Source: Lingula anatina (lineage: Eukaryota > Brachiopoda > Lingulata > Lingulida > Lingulidae). Taken from it: a DNA stretch of 64,000 nt. This document shows, piece after piece, positions 1 through 13,400 of this stretch (position 1 is its first letter; each line of letters starts with the position of its first letter). The DNA is taken from NCBI RefSeq assembly GCF_001039355.2, contig NW_019774047.1, positions 470,355 to 534,354 of the forward strand, written 5' to 3'. Position numbers and translations under genes: made by a program. Below the pieces are notes generated by a model that was not told where the DNA came from, did no database searches, and saw only the letters and a program-made list of their open reading frames with translations.

Positions 1-574
1 ACTTGACACTAACCTTTTCACTGTAGCCTATCTCCATCGTGTCAAGTAACCTCTGACCAGATTCGAGTGCCCCCGCCGCCCGCCAATCAAATTTAAAGCC
101 CGCACTCAATGACTCATTGAACGATCTAGCCAATGAACGCGAACGAGTCAAAGCGCGCTTTGTTCAAATCCGGACCAATCAAAGATAAGGCTGAATATCA
201 GGGACTTGCCGTAACCTGTGGGCAGCACGCAAAATACATCATCCCTCAGTAGATAATGATGCAGGGCATCATACTGCTCTGGTTTCAATTCCGATATACT
301 CCATGCTTTCTTTGTGTACGGTTATGCACTCGGAACCACTCGGAACTACTCGGATGTCTCCGCACTCAACAATAACTATGTTGTTAGTATGGAGCTTGCG
401 GAATCAGCCGAGGATTGCCGATTGACGATCAACCAATCAGCGTTTTCACCAAACTTTGGTGAAAAATTTTGAAACATGGATTCGATTGGCTTATATAAAA
501 TAGGTCAAACTATTTTCGTCAGAGGTTACTTGACACGATGGAGATAGGCTACAGTGAAAAGGTTAGTGTCAAGT
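1..574. mobile_element. Non-autonomous TIR element (MITE-like)
   Basis: Bases 1-57 and 518-574 are perfect reverse complements, so this is an element with 57-bp terminal inverted repeats around a 460-bp core. Each end also folds on itself: ACTTGACAC at 1-9 pairs with GTGTCAAGT at 39-47. No transposase ORF is visible inside. The left edge coincides with the window edge, so the element or its target duplication may extend further left. The superfamily is not recognised. Confidence 0.8.
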
Positions 575-2431
575 TATCTCTGAAGCTCAGGGTGCACCTT
601 CCAGGATGCCTTTACAAAATAACAGGGAAAGGACTATGGTTCCTAGGACTACCATTCCTGTCACACTGCATTTTTTTTTTTTCGTGTTATTAATTCCCAA
701 AGCCGAAAACTGTCAAAACTTTTCTTGAAAATGCGGCGGATTCAATTATGTTGAAGAACTACCGGTACAGAGAAGTTCGTATAAATAAAGAAAAGTTCCA
801 CATCAATTTATATTGTTAAATACCACTTTGGGTATTTTAATAATTGAAATAATTATTGATATTCTAATATTAGGCCCTACTACAGTAGGAGGTAAACAGG
901 ATCATTCAGGATGAATCAGGTCACCTCGCACGATTAGGCCTACAAGTTTTTGAAGGCTTTGACTTGGGGGGGGGGGGGATGGAGAGAGATTTGCCTGAGA
1001 GTGCAGGCAACGAAGGTATTTCCTTAAGGTAACGTTTTTGTAACTCTTTATTATCATCGAAATACCGAAAATGAGTTTTTTCCTGCTCCTACTTATCCAA
1101 TAATGCATCTATCTTTGTGCTGATTTAAAACGATAAAACAGCCCTCGAAAATATAAAATTTCGCGTTTATATTTTTCGTTGCAATGTAGGCTACGTTTTT
1201 AAAGCATAGCCAACTCGAGGCTTTAATCGTTCAACTTAACACCTTTCTATTTTGAGTTGAGATAACAAACAGTATGGGGTGTATCTTCGTCCCTGAACAA
1301 GCTAGGTTTTATCACAAAAATTGGCAGTGTTTCCATGAGAGAATAGACTACAATCCAGTGTTGTCATTTTAGTTAAAATGATTTTGTTATGGAGCTATGA
1401 GCCCCCCATTACAGATTTTCATTAAACAAATAAAAGGGATTATTTTGAATGAATTGTTTAGGACAGAAAGTGTAAAGGAAACGACTTATTGGACTCCTGG
1501 TAGATGTAAGCCCTTGCATTGGATACTTATTGCTTGTCGCAGCACCTAGGTTCACTTTGGAACCGATGAAAAAATGTAGTTGGTGAAATTCTCTTTCATT
1601 TCCAATAGTAAGGGCAGTTTTGAAACGAAATTCACACCCGATTCGATTTTTTTCGATCAGCTTCTTTGGATTTCCATCCTTGCTATTTGGTAAAATGATC
1701 AAATTAACTGAATTTTTTAAAGTTAAGAAAGAATAATAATAAAACACCTTAGTATGTGCTTTAGTATAAGCGTATATACATTACAAGCATACATGTTGGC
1801 CTTCATATCACGGTAACGCTATAGTGAAATGGTATATAAAATAATTAAATGACGTAGCTTTTTTGCAAAGTGCATCTCTCTAAAATAACAACCTCGCGTT
1901 ATGCTTGTAGCCCGATGCAACCAAATGAAGTTTTGCAACCGGATTTTATGTGTGCCAATAAATAATATTTTGATTGGGCGCTGGATTATTATTTTAATCA
2001 ACATGTGTGAAACCGTAAATATTGTGACTCTTCCACAAGCGAACAAAAGTTTGATTGATGAATAACGAAGTTACTAAGCTGCACGAATCTGCGAATACAA
2101 AGACACTGCATGGTATCATATGCATTGAACTGTTTATTTCCTTTTTGAATATGACAATATTGCCTTCCAGGGGAAGCAATGAAATATTTTGGGTACTGGG
2201 TGCGTGTCTCAAATAAGTCTGACCCCTCTCTCAAAATCAGTATTATATTTATACTATTAAGTGTTTAGTGTTGAACGGATTGCCTGGATTTATTAACAAA
2301 ATATAGTTGCACACAAATCACAAATGACTTATTGCTTTGTGGCAGAATTTGACATGGTATCGAAATAACGATAAGAAAAATGTGACATACAAAAACAAAC
2401 ACTGCACAGGTTATGCTAGCATTAGAATCTG
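575..2431. other. Intergenic stretch, no gene recognised
   Basis: AT-rich sequence with a T run near 670, a G run at 967-978 and scattered short ORFs. The longest is on the minus strand at 1409-1747 (112 residues). It resembles no family I know and has no supporting neighbours. I see no convincing exon. Confidence 0.5.
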
Positions 2432-2434
2432 TAA

Positions 2435-5037
2435 TAGTCCGGTGGCTTAAGGAAAAAATCGTGACACGGCGGATAAAAGCACCAAATTTTGCATGTGGGT
2501 ACCTTTTGACATTCTAAATCAAATTAGAGCCGTAGCCCACGGAAAAAATTTACCGTTTGGCCAAAAAACCCAAAATGGCCGCCAATTTATGTAATTCTTT
2601 AGAAATTTGTACATACCTATGTTTATTTTTATCAAATAGATTATTTTCTCAGAGTTTTCCACACCCTTATTTCCCATTTTATTCATATATGTCAGATAGC
2701 AAACAAGTTCCCTTGGACTTTTTGAAAAAATCCAAGATGGCTGTCATTTGCCATAGAAACAGCCATAGGATTACTAGTGCACAACTATTACCAGCTAGAA
2801 CGATACGTTGTCCACTATCAAATTAAGTCTGTTTCTCAGATCTTTGTTACCCACATAATATGTTTGTGGTGAGTAACTACGAAGTGTTCTTGGGCATTTT
2901 GGAAAAGCCAAGATGGCTGCCATGTGCCACAGTAATTCTAGCATTGAGGGGATTCAACTAATGTCAACTGGAATGATTAGTTTTTCACTATCAAATTAAG
3001 CTGGTTTCTGCGTGTTTTCCACATCCTTTCTACCCACACAATATGTATCTGGTGAGTAACTAACAGTATTCTTGGGCACTTTGAGAAAATCCAAGATGGC
3101 CGTCATATGTAAAACGAATACTTCTAGTATTACAAAGAGTTGGAACTAATGCCAGCTAATTCACTATCAAATTCAGTTTATTTTTTAGTGTTTTACACAT
3201 TATTATTACACTGTGATACATATCTAGCAGGTGCATATTTATAAATGTGCATATTTGATCATTTTGAGAAAACCCAAGATGGCCGTCACTGGCCATAGGA
3301 ATACTACTGGAATTACAACTGCACATCCATGGCTTTTCATCTACTACCAGGGTGAATTTGTCTTTGCTTATCAAGTTTTGCCCATCCTTATTAGTCCTAT
3401 GATATATATCTGGTGGGTAAATAGTGTGCATCCTTGGATATTCTGAGAAAAAGATACCTACAATTTAACATAGGGATACCAATGGGTGGGTTTCAATTGC
3501 TGCTAGAGAGGCATATGGTTCATTATACAATTACATTTCCGTGGTTTTGTTTTAAAAATGATTTATGTTTTTCATTCCATTTATTATAACCCCCATGATG
3601 TATACCTGGTCTGTAGCATGTGTGTATCTTTGGGTATTCTGAAAAAATTCAAGATGTCTGCCTTTTTTCATTAGAATATTCGAACACATAATCAAATAAT
3701 GCTAGAGATATACTGAGTGCAATTTAAATGTAGTTAACTTTGGGTCGTTTTTAAATGTTTTTCATATCCTATTTATCCTTATGAAGGAATATATCATTCA
3801 AATGCACATAGGTGTCAATTAATAGAACAGTTCAGACATTGATTCCAACAAAGCCGTCTGATGTTCAAACATGTTGACATCCTTATTAACCTTACTCTTT
3901 ATAAATCTGGTGTGTAGCAAATGTGCATCTTGCGTATTTGAGAAAATTCAAGATTGCTGCAATTCACAATAGGAATAGTACAGTCAACTACTGCCGGAGA
4001 GACATTGGGTTCAATATAAAATGAATTTTGTTTCTCGGTATTTCCAACTTTCTTTATGGACTTTTAGATATCTATCAGGTGGGTAACAAGTGTATACCCT
4101 TAAGTATTTTGAAAAAATATCATGATTGCCCTCATTTGCCTTAGAAGTGTCTATAAAATCTAATGCACCAGTTTTCCTATAGGGAAAAGAAGGCCATCTT
4201 GGATTTCCCCAAAATGATAAAATATGGACATTAATTACCTAGCAGATATGTATCATGGGATAATAATACTGAAAAACAGAATAACAACTGAATTCAGATT
4301 CATTTTATTTGTAAGCCTATCTCTCGCAGGTATTAACTGAACCCCACCTTCTATGGCTAATGGCAGCCATTTTGTTTTTTGTTTTGTTTTCAAAAAGGAT
4401 ACACATAACATTCTCATCACATATGTATTATGTGAATTAAAAAGATGTGGAAAATACTCAGAAACAAACCTAATTTATCAATTAATATTATATCTCCATG
4501 GCAGAAGAAGCCCTATGTGTATACTAGTATTCCTTTGATATGGGGGCCATCTTGGATTTTTCTCGAATTGCCTGTGAATAAAGGTTAGTTACTCACCACA
4601 AGTATATTATTTGTGCAATAAGAAACAAAATTAATTAGATAGTGGGCAATGCATCTTCCTAGTTGGCATTAGTTAGTTGAAAACCCTTGTACATGTTCTA
4701 GTATTCCTTTGCCATACGGCGGCCATCTTGGATTTTTCAATAAGTCCAAGGACACTAGTTTGTTCTCTGACACATATGCATAATATGTGTAATAAGGATG
4801 TGGAAAACATTGAGAAAATACTTAATTTGATAAAAATCAACACAGATATGTATATATTTCTACAAAATTTCACAAATTGGCGGCCATTTTGGATTTTTTG
4901 GCCAAACGGTAATTTTTTTCCGTGGGCTACGGCTCATATTTGATTTAGTATGTCAAAAGGTACCCACATGCAAAATTTGGTGCTTTTATCCGCTGTGTCA
5001 CGATTTGGCCATTTTTTTGCCCTAAGCAACCGGACTA
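2435..5037. mobile_element. Foldback-type transposon, 2.6 kb
   Basis: The ends are inverted: TAGTCCGG at 2435 and CCGGACTA ending at 5037. Symmetry continues for over 150 bp (for example ACCGTTTGGCCAAAAAA near 2551 and its complement near 4890). Flanking TAA at 2432-2434 and 5038-5040 looks like a 3-bp target duplication, the kind used by PIF/Harbinger elements. The interior is built of diverged units of roughly 170-200 bp. Each contains a form of CAAGATGGC on the left arm (about 2734, 2910, 3091, 3275) and GCCATCTTG on the right arm (about 4191, 4547, 4721), so much of the element could form one long hairpin. No transposase is visible. Confidence 0.8.
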
Positions 5038-5061
5038 TAAGACATGACTTCTAACTTGTAA

Positions 5062-5930
5062 AGGCCCGGTCACACCTACAGAACGCACGAGGTACGCATG
5101 CATTGCGCATGAAAATAAGCCAAATGCGCTGTTGTGCGTCCAACTTTTGCAGAATTTGCTGGCTCTGCAGTGAATACCGGGTCCTCATAAGGTTGTGGAG
5201 GATGATGCTTGCTATTATAATCTTTTTGATGGCCTTGGGCTGCCGCTGCATTGTCCTAGGTAGAACTTGTAAACGGTTCGCCAGGCTTGGTGGAGTGCAA
5301 GTTCCATGACGTTATGAGAATGTTGGAGAACTGAAGTTTTGTATTCTAATCGCAGCCTGTCAAGATCTTCCATATTATGAAGCGGTTATTCAGCATAAGT
5401 GGAGAAGTGATGTGGATACAGAGGACCCATTTATGTATATACCATGGATACACGCTAGGCTCAGGACACGCATGCTTGGGACACGCTAATAACACGACAG
5501 AGGCGCGCTACAATTACGCTGGCTGCGTTATACAGACGTTCAACGTTCGTTCTGGTTCGTTAGAGATTCGTTTATAGTCGCTGCATGTTCGCTACACATG
5601 CGGTGGAAGCATGCTGTGTGCTCTCTACGCCAAAGCCAACGAATTTGAAACGAACACCTAGCGTTTATGCAACGTCTGATTATCGCTGATCCAGCGGCCT
5701 CCGCGAATGCCGAGCGACCTTATGACGTGTAAGTTCATGCGTCGAGATGAACGCACATTTTTGTGCATGCACAAAAACTCAGACGCACAAGAGCGAATGA
5801 AAACGAATGCATAACTGTCACCCGGCGCGTTTGACGAATGCAGACGCATAACAGCGCACTGGCCAAAATTGCCAAATTTTTTAGCGCGTCGGCCGTGCGC
5901 CGACCCTGCGTCGTGTAGGTGTGACCGGGG
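5062..5930 (-). mobile_element. PIF/Harbinger-type element with transposase remnant
   Basis: Inverted ends CCCGGTCACACCTAC (5065-5079) and GTAGGTGTGACCGGG (5915-5929) are flanked by TAA on both sides (5059-5061 and 5931-5933), fitting the TWA target duplication of Harbinger elements. The minus-strand ORF at 5051-5251 contains IIIASIILHNLMR, which resembles the conserved C-terminal stretch of PIF/Harbinger DDE transposases (a small-hydrophobic run ending in LHN). The rest of the transposase is missing, so this is a deletion derivative. Confidence 0.72.
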
Positions 5931-7245
5931 TAAAAAGAATTGCAACAAGACATTGAAGGTGCCTTTCAAGCTCACTGAACATTCTCGTATATATATATAT
6001 ATAAAGTGGCATCCATTAAACTGCACAAATTGTATAACAGGCTTCTGTAAGGGATTGGTTGTACCCGGTGGTACATGTAACAAAAGATGCTATTATCACT
6101 TAAATTATCTGAATGTATGATCTGAAATTTTAAAAGAAAACACAAATCCACAAATTAAATTACACATAATACAACTTATGTAAGTGGGTGATCTTCATTT
6201 TCCTGCTCATTAATGTATTAAGTTATGAAAGAGAAAATAAACTATCACCTAATGCAATAGTGCATACTACGATGCATAATGATAAGCCATTGAAATATGG
6301 AGGCATTACACAAAAATCATTAGGTGTGATTAACCTAACGACAAAGGGAATGTTGCAATAGGCAACACCAAATTTTTTTGCGGTTTTCGTTATGACAAAG
6401 ACATAATTGTAATATGTAAAACACCCTTCTGTCACAACGTTGTTCTACAGTATAAAACATATCCAATAATGAAATATCCCGATCACATAGGCCTACATAT
6501 AATACGTACATATGTAGCACATGAAAAATTAGAATACAATCCATACGCTTCCAATATAAGTATAGACTAACACCAATCAACAAATATACTTTGGGTTTGA
6601 TTCTAATTTACATGTATATTCCTACTAAGATAAAATAGTCACACAACCATACAAAAGGCAGCTCAAATACTGTTGAATGACTCGTAACAGAGGGCCATGT
6701 GGAAGATAAGCTTACGCTTAACATATTTAACCCTCATAAATTAAGTTTAAAAAAATAAAATAAAATAAAAACTGAAATGGGGCAAATATTATTGAAATGG
6801 AAAAATTAGCTACTTCGATAGTCTGAAGTACCTTTGCCCTTTTTCAAAATTTGTTCACGGAGGCACAGACCTAAATATTAATAGATTTTAGATACAGTTG
6901 TTTGAATTAAAATATAGAAAGACATAACTATCAGATTTTAAGAATTTAACTTCTTGTACATACTGTATCTGTAGGGAGAAAGAGGCTTGTAGAAGAGAGA
7001 TAAAAAGGTCTTAGATGAAATTCATGCAAACTCGCTATCAAACATGAATCCAATGTGTTAAAAAGTCGTCTCCATTTTAGGGGGTGCTACATGACTAAGA
7101 GAATTGTAAACGTTCACTTCTAATAGAAAAGTTAGTACAGCGGGTTCATTTGATAATTCATTACAGAATTATACCCCCAAGGTGACTCACGCTGTACACA
7201 AACGTACAGTTAACTAATTCAAGCTAGGTTGATGTGTTTTATCGT
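5931..7245. other. 3' flank of the caspase-FN3 gene
   Basis: AT-rich sequence with no recognisable exon. It lies just downstream of the stop codon of the minus-strand caspase-FN3 gene, so part of it is probably that gene's 3' untranslated region. It includes short AT microsatellite stretches near 5990 and 6750-6770. Confidence 0.4.
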
Positions 7246-7379
7246 CTAACTTTGTAAATGTCTTAGTGGTAAATCGGCAGTGATTTCTTCCCCAAGCGTA
7301 GAATCTAATAATGCTTTCCACACTTCTTGTTCCTGATCCGTGGAGTCCATCCAGTCCACTGAATTGCCATTGAACTTGC
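7246..7379 (-). CDS. Terminal exon, C-terminal tail
   Basis: Acceptor ATATTGTAG, then GKFNGNSVDWMDSTDQEQEV, WKALLDSTLGEEITADLPLR and HLQS before TAG. The tail is acidic and resembles no signalling domain known to me. It is the best candidate for the last exon because frame, acceptor and stop agree. Confidence 0.68.
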
Positions 7380-10344
7380 CTACAATATAAGAATATAAAA
7401 CATAATCACGCTAAGAAAGGAGCTGGGAACAAAGTATAAGTCTTACTATTATCAAGTTTATTTTAATAACCCAACTGTTTGTACCGTGTAGAAAAATAAA
7501 TCTTAATGACAAAAATCAATCTTATCTTTGACATGCGACTAAGTTTTAAGCGATTAACCGATTATTTTTTAAATTTGAATAAAAAAGAACAAGAAACCTA
7601 TATTATACAAACCTGTCCCCATGTTAAGTCGTATTCCTCCGACTGGAACATCCTGTCCAACTCTAAAATATTCCTTTATTTTGAGTTGTAAACATTTGTT
7701 TCTTAAAAAATCAACAGACAAAACGTTAAATTCCAATAGCTCATTCCATGTAGGATTGGGCCCCGTGCATATCTTTGTATCATGGGCTTTCTCCTTTCCC
7801 TTTTTGGGGTATATTGTTCTGAAATTATAAATGTTTTATTTGCATATGTGTTTTACACGCCGATATGTTTGTCTGCGTTATGCTTTATCGTGCTCCCATT
7901 AAAATGCATGTCATTTCCCATTAATAAACTTAACGTCAAATTTATTTGATTACGCAACTCCCATACCTCACTATCAATAAAACTCATGTAAATCGTATCA
8001 CACGCAGACTTTCATGTGAATTTTACTCACCCCAAACAATAACTAGTAAATGTCTTAGGTTTTCTTGTATTAGGAAGGTATTTTGCCCCTTTGACAAAAA
8101 CCACCAAAACAAGGGGACCAATTGCTCCGCCTACTGCACCCCCTGAGACGTTATGCTCTGTTTTGACTAATTTTAGACTGAATGATATGCGCTGGAAAAC
8201 AAAGCGACATGTTTTTAACATCGGCGTCCAAGTTAATGACGACACTTGTCCTTTTCGCTCAAGGTTACACGAAATAACAAGAAGCATAACACAAAAATAA
8301 CAATTATAACCAAGGTATATCAAGCATGTTTAAGTGTTAAATGGCGTTAAAGTAGCGTGGATGAGAAAATTACGTTAGAAGCAAATTCCGAAAGTTCCCA
8401 AGCAAATTCTCAAATTCCGAAAGAATCTTTCTTAACTCATATTTAAGTTCGGACAAAATATTTACATACCGCATTTGACCCGGCCCCTATCCCAGTATGC
8501 AGCGGCTCTGAAAGAATTAAATGCATATAAAACATTCATATTCATGCACTTGGCGTTTCTTCATGTGCTGCAAGAAGAGCTTGTAGAAATATCCATCTCT
8601 CAGGACATAATTTTAAAAAGCCTCGTGGTTTGATAAAGGTGTCTCGTAAGACATTGGGTTATTGGAGTTGAAGTGACTTAGATTTTTAATTGCTGCCGGA
8701 TAAATCTAACATTGTTACCAAACTCCAGGGCCCAGTTTCATAAAGGGCGTTTATCACTAAACAGTGTACCTTCAAGCCTAACCAGTGGACAAATTCTCTT
8801 AACACCGGACCCGTTAACTGGCCAGCGTTTGACTGGATAAAATGTTTAAATATCAGTCAACAAACCGACTGATTAAACACTGTTTATGAAACACAGTTTT
8901 AACCACCGTTTAGTTAAGGGAAATTGTTCATTGTTCATAGTGCGCAGGACGTTTCCACTCGATGGTTGCCGATTCCGCAGCTGGACTACCCGCAAGATCT
9001 ACACCGGTTGGTTTGCTTGGGCCTATTGGTGTTAAAATTTGTATAAAATATCGGAGAAGGCATTTGATTCCATGTTTACTGTGAACAATGCATACAGTGG
9101 CGTTACAAAATATATAAACGTTGTGCTTGGTTACGTTCAAGTTACATTTTTTCCTAAATACGGTAAACAACGTTGGGGGTTTCACCTCACACTTATTCAC
9201 ATAAGTACGCCCAGAATGTGTTTTTAATAAACCTGCATAGAAATGGAAAAGCACAATTGCATATGATAATTGCATACCAACGTTTTATTTCAAAGATACT
9301 AACCAATGTCAATACTCAGGCGCTCATAAGCACAAACGAAGCTGTGCAATTCACTCTAGAATGCTTACGTGTGGTGAATTCTGTTGTGGTTTTGGTTTCA
9401 GAGTCAGCACCGTCAATCACAGTTGATACTGCCACCATGTACTCTGTCCCAGGTTTTAAGTCTGTCAGTTTCAGGTTGGGTACATGTGTGCCTTTCGTAA
9501 ACCGCTTCGCCCATGGTGATTTCTTTTTATAATCAACACGATATTCTACAGTCCCTGCAGTACCGTTATCTGCCCACGACAAAAGAGCTGTTGTTTCTGA
9601 TATACAGCCAACATGTATATTTCCTGTTTGAATGGGACCTGAAATCAGCGCAATCAAATCTAACACTCTATAAAGTTTTGAGTCAAATTATATAGCAATG
9701 TAAATAACGAATGCATGATACTGAAACTGTGACCAGATGACCAATGCTGATGAACTTTGCATGTCTTAGTCTGAAAAATAAAGCGCAAAGATGAAAGGAT
9801 GTTTAAAGGGAAAAAATATATTAACTTGATTTTTTTTATTTTGTTTTAAAAACTCAATTGGGACCTCACTGCAGGTGATGCTGTAACATACCTGTTGTTG
9901 CCGACCAATGTGCCTTGTCGCTGGTTTTATCTCCGCACAATAGTTCAACATAGCCTTCAATACGTGTGTTTGGCATCATATAATATATCAAGAGCTGCTG
10001 GGGTTCTCTCGTAGATAAACGTTCAGTTATTTTCTGAGTAAAGCCAGGTATACGATATGTGACTACTGTATCGGTGACATCTGGTTCATCCTCCTTTCTA
10101 CTCCATTTGAGTTTGATTGAATCTAGTGCAGCATCAATATTGCAAATCCACGGCGGTGAGGGAACTAGGTTGAAGAAGCGGAAATTGAGAAACGGAAACG
10201 GAATTAGATGAATCATAACATTGTGTATTTTCATGGTTTATACACAAATTGCATCGCTGACTGAAATAAATATATTCTATTGTTTTTACAAAACCTAATT
10301 TAGCCTAAATGAAACAATTTAATCAGAATTGAAATAAATATATG

Positions 10345-10413
<69 letters not shown>

Positions 10414-13400
10414 TTTTTCCCAATTTCCCCATCACGCGTTACCTGTATAGAACGTTTTCCTATCGCCACCTTGACTATCGCGCCCATCTACACTGGACTT
10501 CACTTCCACGACGTACTTGGTCCCTTGTTTAAGGTCAATAATGGACCCCGTGCCTGCAGGATACTGAACCGTGGTCTTTCGCTTTGCTGATGGGTTGTGA
10601 GCAGGCCAAAATACGATATCATACCTCTTGACCTTTCCATGACTAGTCGGCCTCCAGGACACGTCGGCATAGGTGGAAAACCCTTGCACTTGTACATTAC
10701 TTACAGCAGGTGGCTCTGAAATTATGAAATAAAATCACAAGTGCATTCTTCTCGCAGTAAGTCCTGTGTAAATACTCAATAAACCACATGTTTTGCTTTA
10801 ACCCATGAAAAGGGAAAGCAGGGCTATAGAAACCAGAGAGAAGATTCAACGGATGTATCATTTAATTGCGTATTCATAGTTATAATTCCATTTAAGAATT
10901 AAAATCAACAGTATGATTCAGGCATACTTGAGCCATAATAACTTTATGTTGAGTGACTGTTTAGCGTAATCGTAACAAAAATTGCCAGGAATATGCACAT
11001 GTACAACCTGCAACTATGTTTACCACAAGGTCAATTTTTTTCTTTGTATAAACACTATATGTACAATCCGGAACCAATAAATGGCAATAATAAAACAAGT
11101 GCAATCTAAACAAAGCCATGGGTTTCTCTTGCTACTATTCTATCATTACCAAACACTACAAAATGCTTGACAATAAGTTATTTACCGGTGCTAAACGATG
11201 CCTCCTTGAAACCGTCACTCCTCGTTCCTTGAAAGACAGTCTTCACTTGTACCTTATACTGTGACCCTGGTGTTAATGACTCAAGTGTTGTCTCCAAGGT
11301 TTTAGAAGACACTGTCAGGCAAGCTTCAGATCCTCGAGAGGTCACTTCCCAATACTTGATTTCAAAAGTGATGCTCCCGTCCTCCAGTTTATCCGGATAA
11401 GTCCAAGATATGTTTGCTGTATTCGCTGCGGGGTTGACAGATATACCCGTGGGGGGCAAAGGATCTGTAAATGTACGCAACAATGTATATGAGGATAAAG
11501 TCTATCTATCTATCTATAAAGTAGGGTTCCCTACTTGTTTAATCAAATTTAATGGTAAGAACATATTACATTCTCTATTTTCATGTATTTTTCAAAGTGT
11601 GATTAAAATGGGGATTTTTTTTTTTTTTGGGGGGGGGGGGGTTAAAATATATACACAGTAGGGGAGACCGGGGCTAGTTGGACCCCGGGGTAAGTTGGCC
11701 CCCCGTCAATTTATGAAAAAGTGACTACGAGGTAAAAAAAAAATTGGCCACATACTCTTGCAAAGTGACCGTAGCCTACAATGCTAAGGAAGTGTCGGAC
11801 GTTAAAAAGTTTTACTTAAGCGGTGAGTCGAAATAAACGATTTTTGCACCTAAAAGTAATTTTGTTTAAGAGATTTAAAAATCTATTTTCATAGGCTTTT
11901 GATCGAATATAAGATATGTATAGGGCATCAAACTGAAGCTCATTGCTTCAAGTTTCACAGAGATGTATCATCGTTGCTCATTCTAGCACCATAAATGGCT
12001 ACTATCCTTTAAAATAAATAATGTGCACCCGGGGCTAGTTGGCCCCCTTGACTCGGGGCAAGTTGGACCCTCATATTACCCACAAACCTTTGCGCACAAC
12101 GCTGTTTGAAATAAACAAGTTGGTGAAATTGACAAAGCTTGCCGGTGTCTATTACCGTCTGATTGATTTTTTTTTTAATTTTCTCTCTGGTGTCTTTTTG
12201 AAAATTTATATTAGAAATATTCTGTTGATTGTAAGTATTAAAAAGCAAATCCATTGGACTTTCCGTAGAAAAACATTTATTTTGCCTTAATTCATTGTAA
12301 GGGGATTCCCTTTGTATTTATAGTGTTATATGTGGCCCCAAGGGGATTTTCCACCCCTCCCTAGCTAGAGACCATTGTTGAAACAAACTCAATGGTTTAA
12401 AACTGAATTTGTTACTTTCTTTTAGAAAGAAAATTTATTATTCGTTTTCATTCATTAAAAACCTTCTTTATACCATTATTTATTTATTCTTAATTATAAC
12501 AAAACACATTTTATTGATAGATATTTTGGTTCTTGCAACACATATCCCCCCCCCCCCAACGTGACGTATGGAAACATCAATAAATCTGCCTCATTTGAAC
12601 TGTTTATTCATCAAAGACTCTCAAAAATCAATTAAATAAATTAAAAATTTATAAAAATGTATTTCAAGGCGTTTACATGGGATATATACTTCATTTTCGT
12701 ATAGGGGGGCCAACTTGCCCCGACCCTGGGGCCAACTTGCCCCATGGCGGGGCAAGTTGGCCCCCCTGACGTCAACTGCGTTTTTTGTCAAATTGTGAGG
12801 CACCTGGCATTATATTTGAAAAATTATGACGTTGCATACGTAGCTTAGTTAATAGGGCTTACTTTGAAACCGGTTTTGTTACTCTATCCCACTCCTAGTT
12901 GGCTCTACAAGGCCAAAAGTGTCTAACTGGGCCAACTAGCCCCGGTCTCCCCTACATATACCTGTATGGAAATTGTGAGACCTGACATCACTTTCATTTG
13001 GTCCTTTTACCGTCAAGACGTCTACACGGTAGTAAGTGGCAGGGCGGAGACCAGTGAACTGTATGCTGAGTTCCTTTGTTTTTTTCGTAGTTGTCCTTTT
13101 AGTTACCAAGTCTGTGAGAGTGACGACGATGTTGTTATACTGGCCTTTCGGCTTCTCCCATTCGATGTCGACCGACGAAGTAGATACTGACGTGTGGAAA
13201 ACCGTTGCTGGAGGGACAAGCTCTGCAAAAAAGTGTAACCAACTGAATATAAGGGCTTGGATGCAATGGCGTTGGGTTGGGCTTTAATCAACAATGATAT
13301 ATAAATTTACTTAATATTAAATCAAATGTGATTGATTGTTCATACCATACCCCTTCTCTATAATCTGGATTTCAAGCTCAACGTTCATTCGCCTGAAGAA

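Noticed and set aside
1409-1747. 112-residue minus-strand ORF.
   Set aside because: No recognisable family, no conservation evidence and no splice context, although a real fragment cannot be excluded.
10346-10418. Tyr-Ile repeat peptide from the (TA)n tract as a coding region.
   Set aside because: A microsatellite artefact in an intron.
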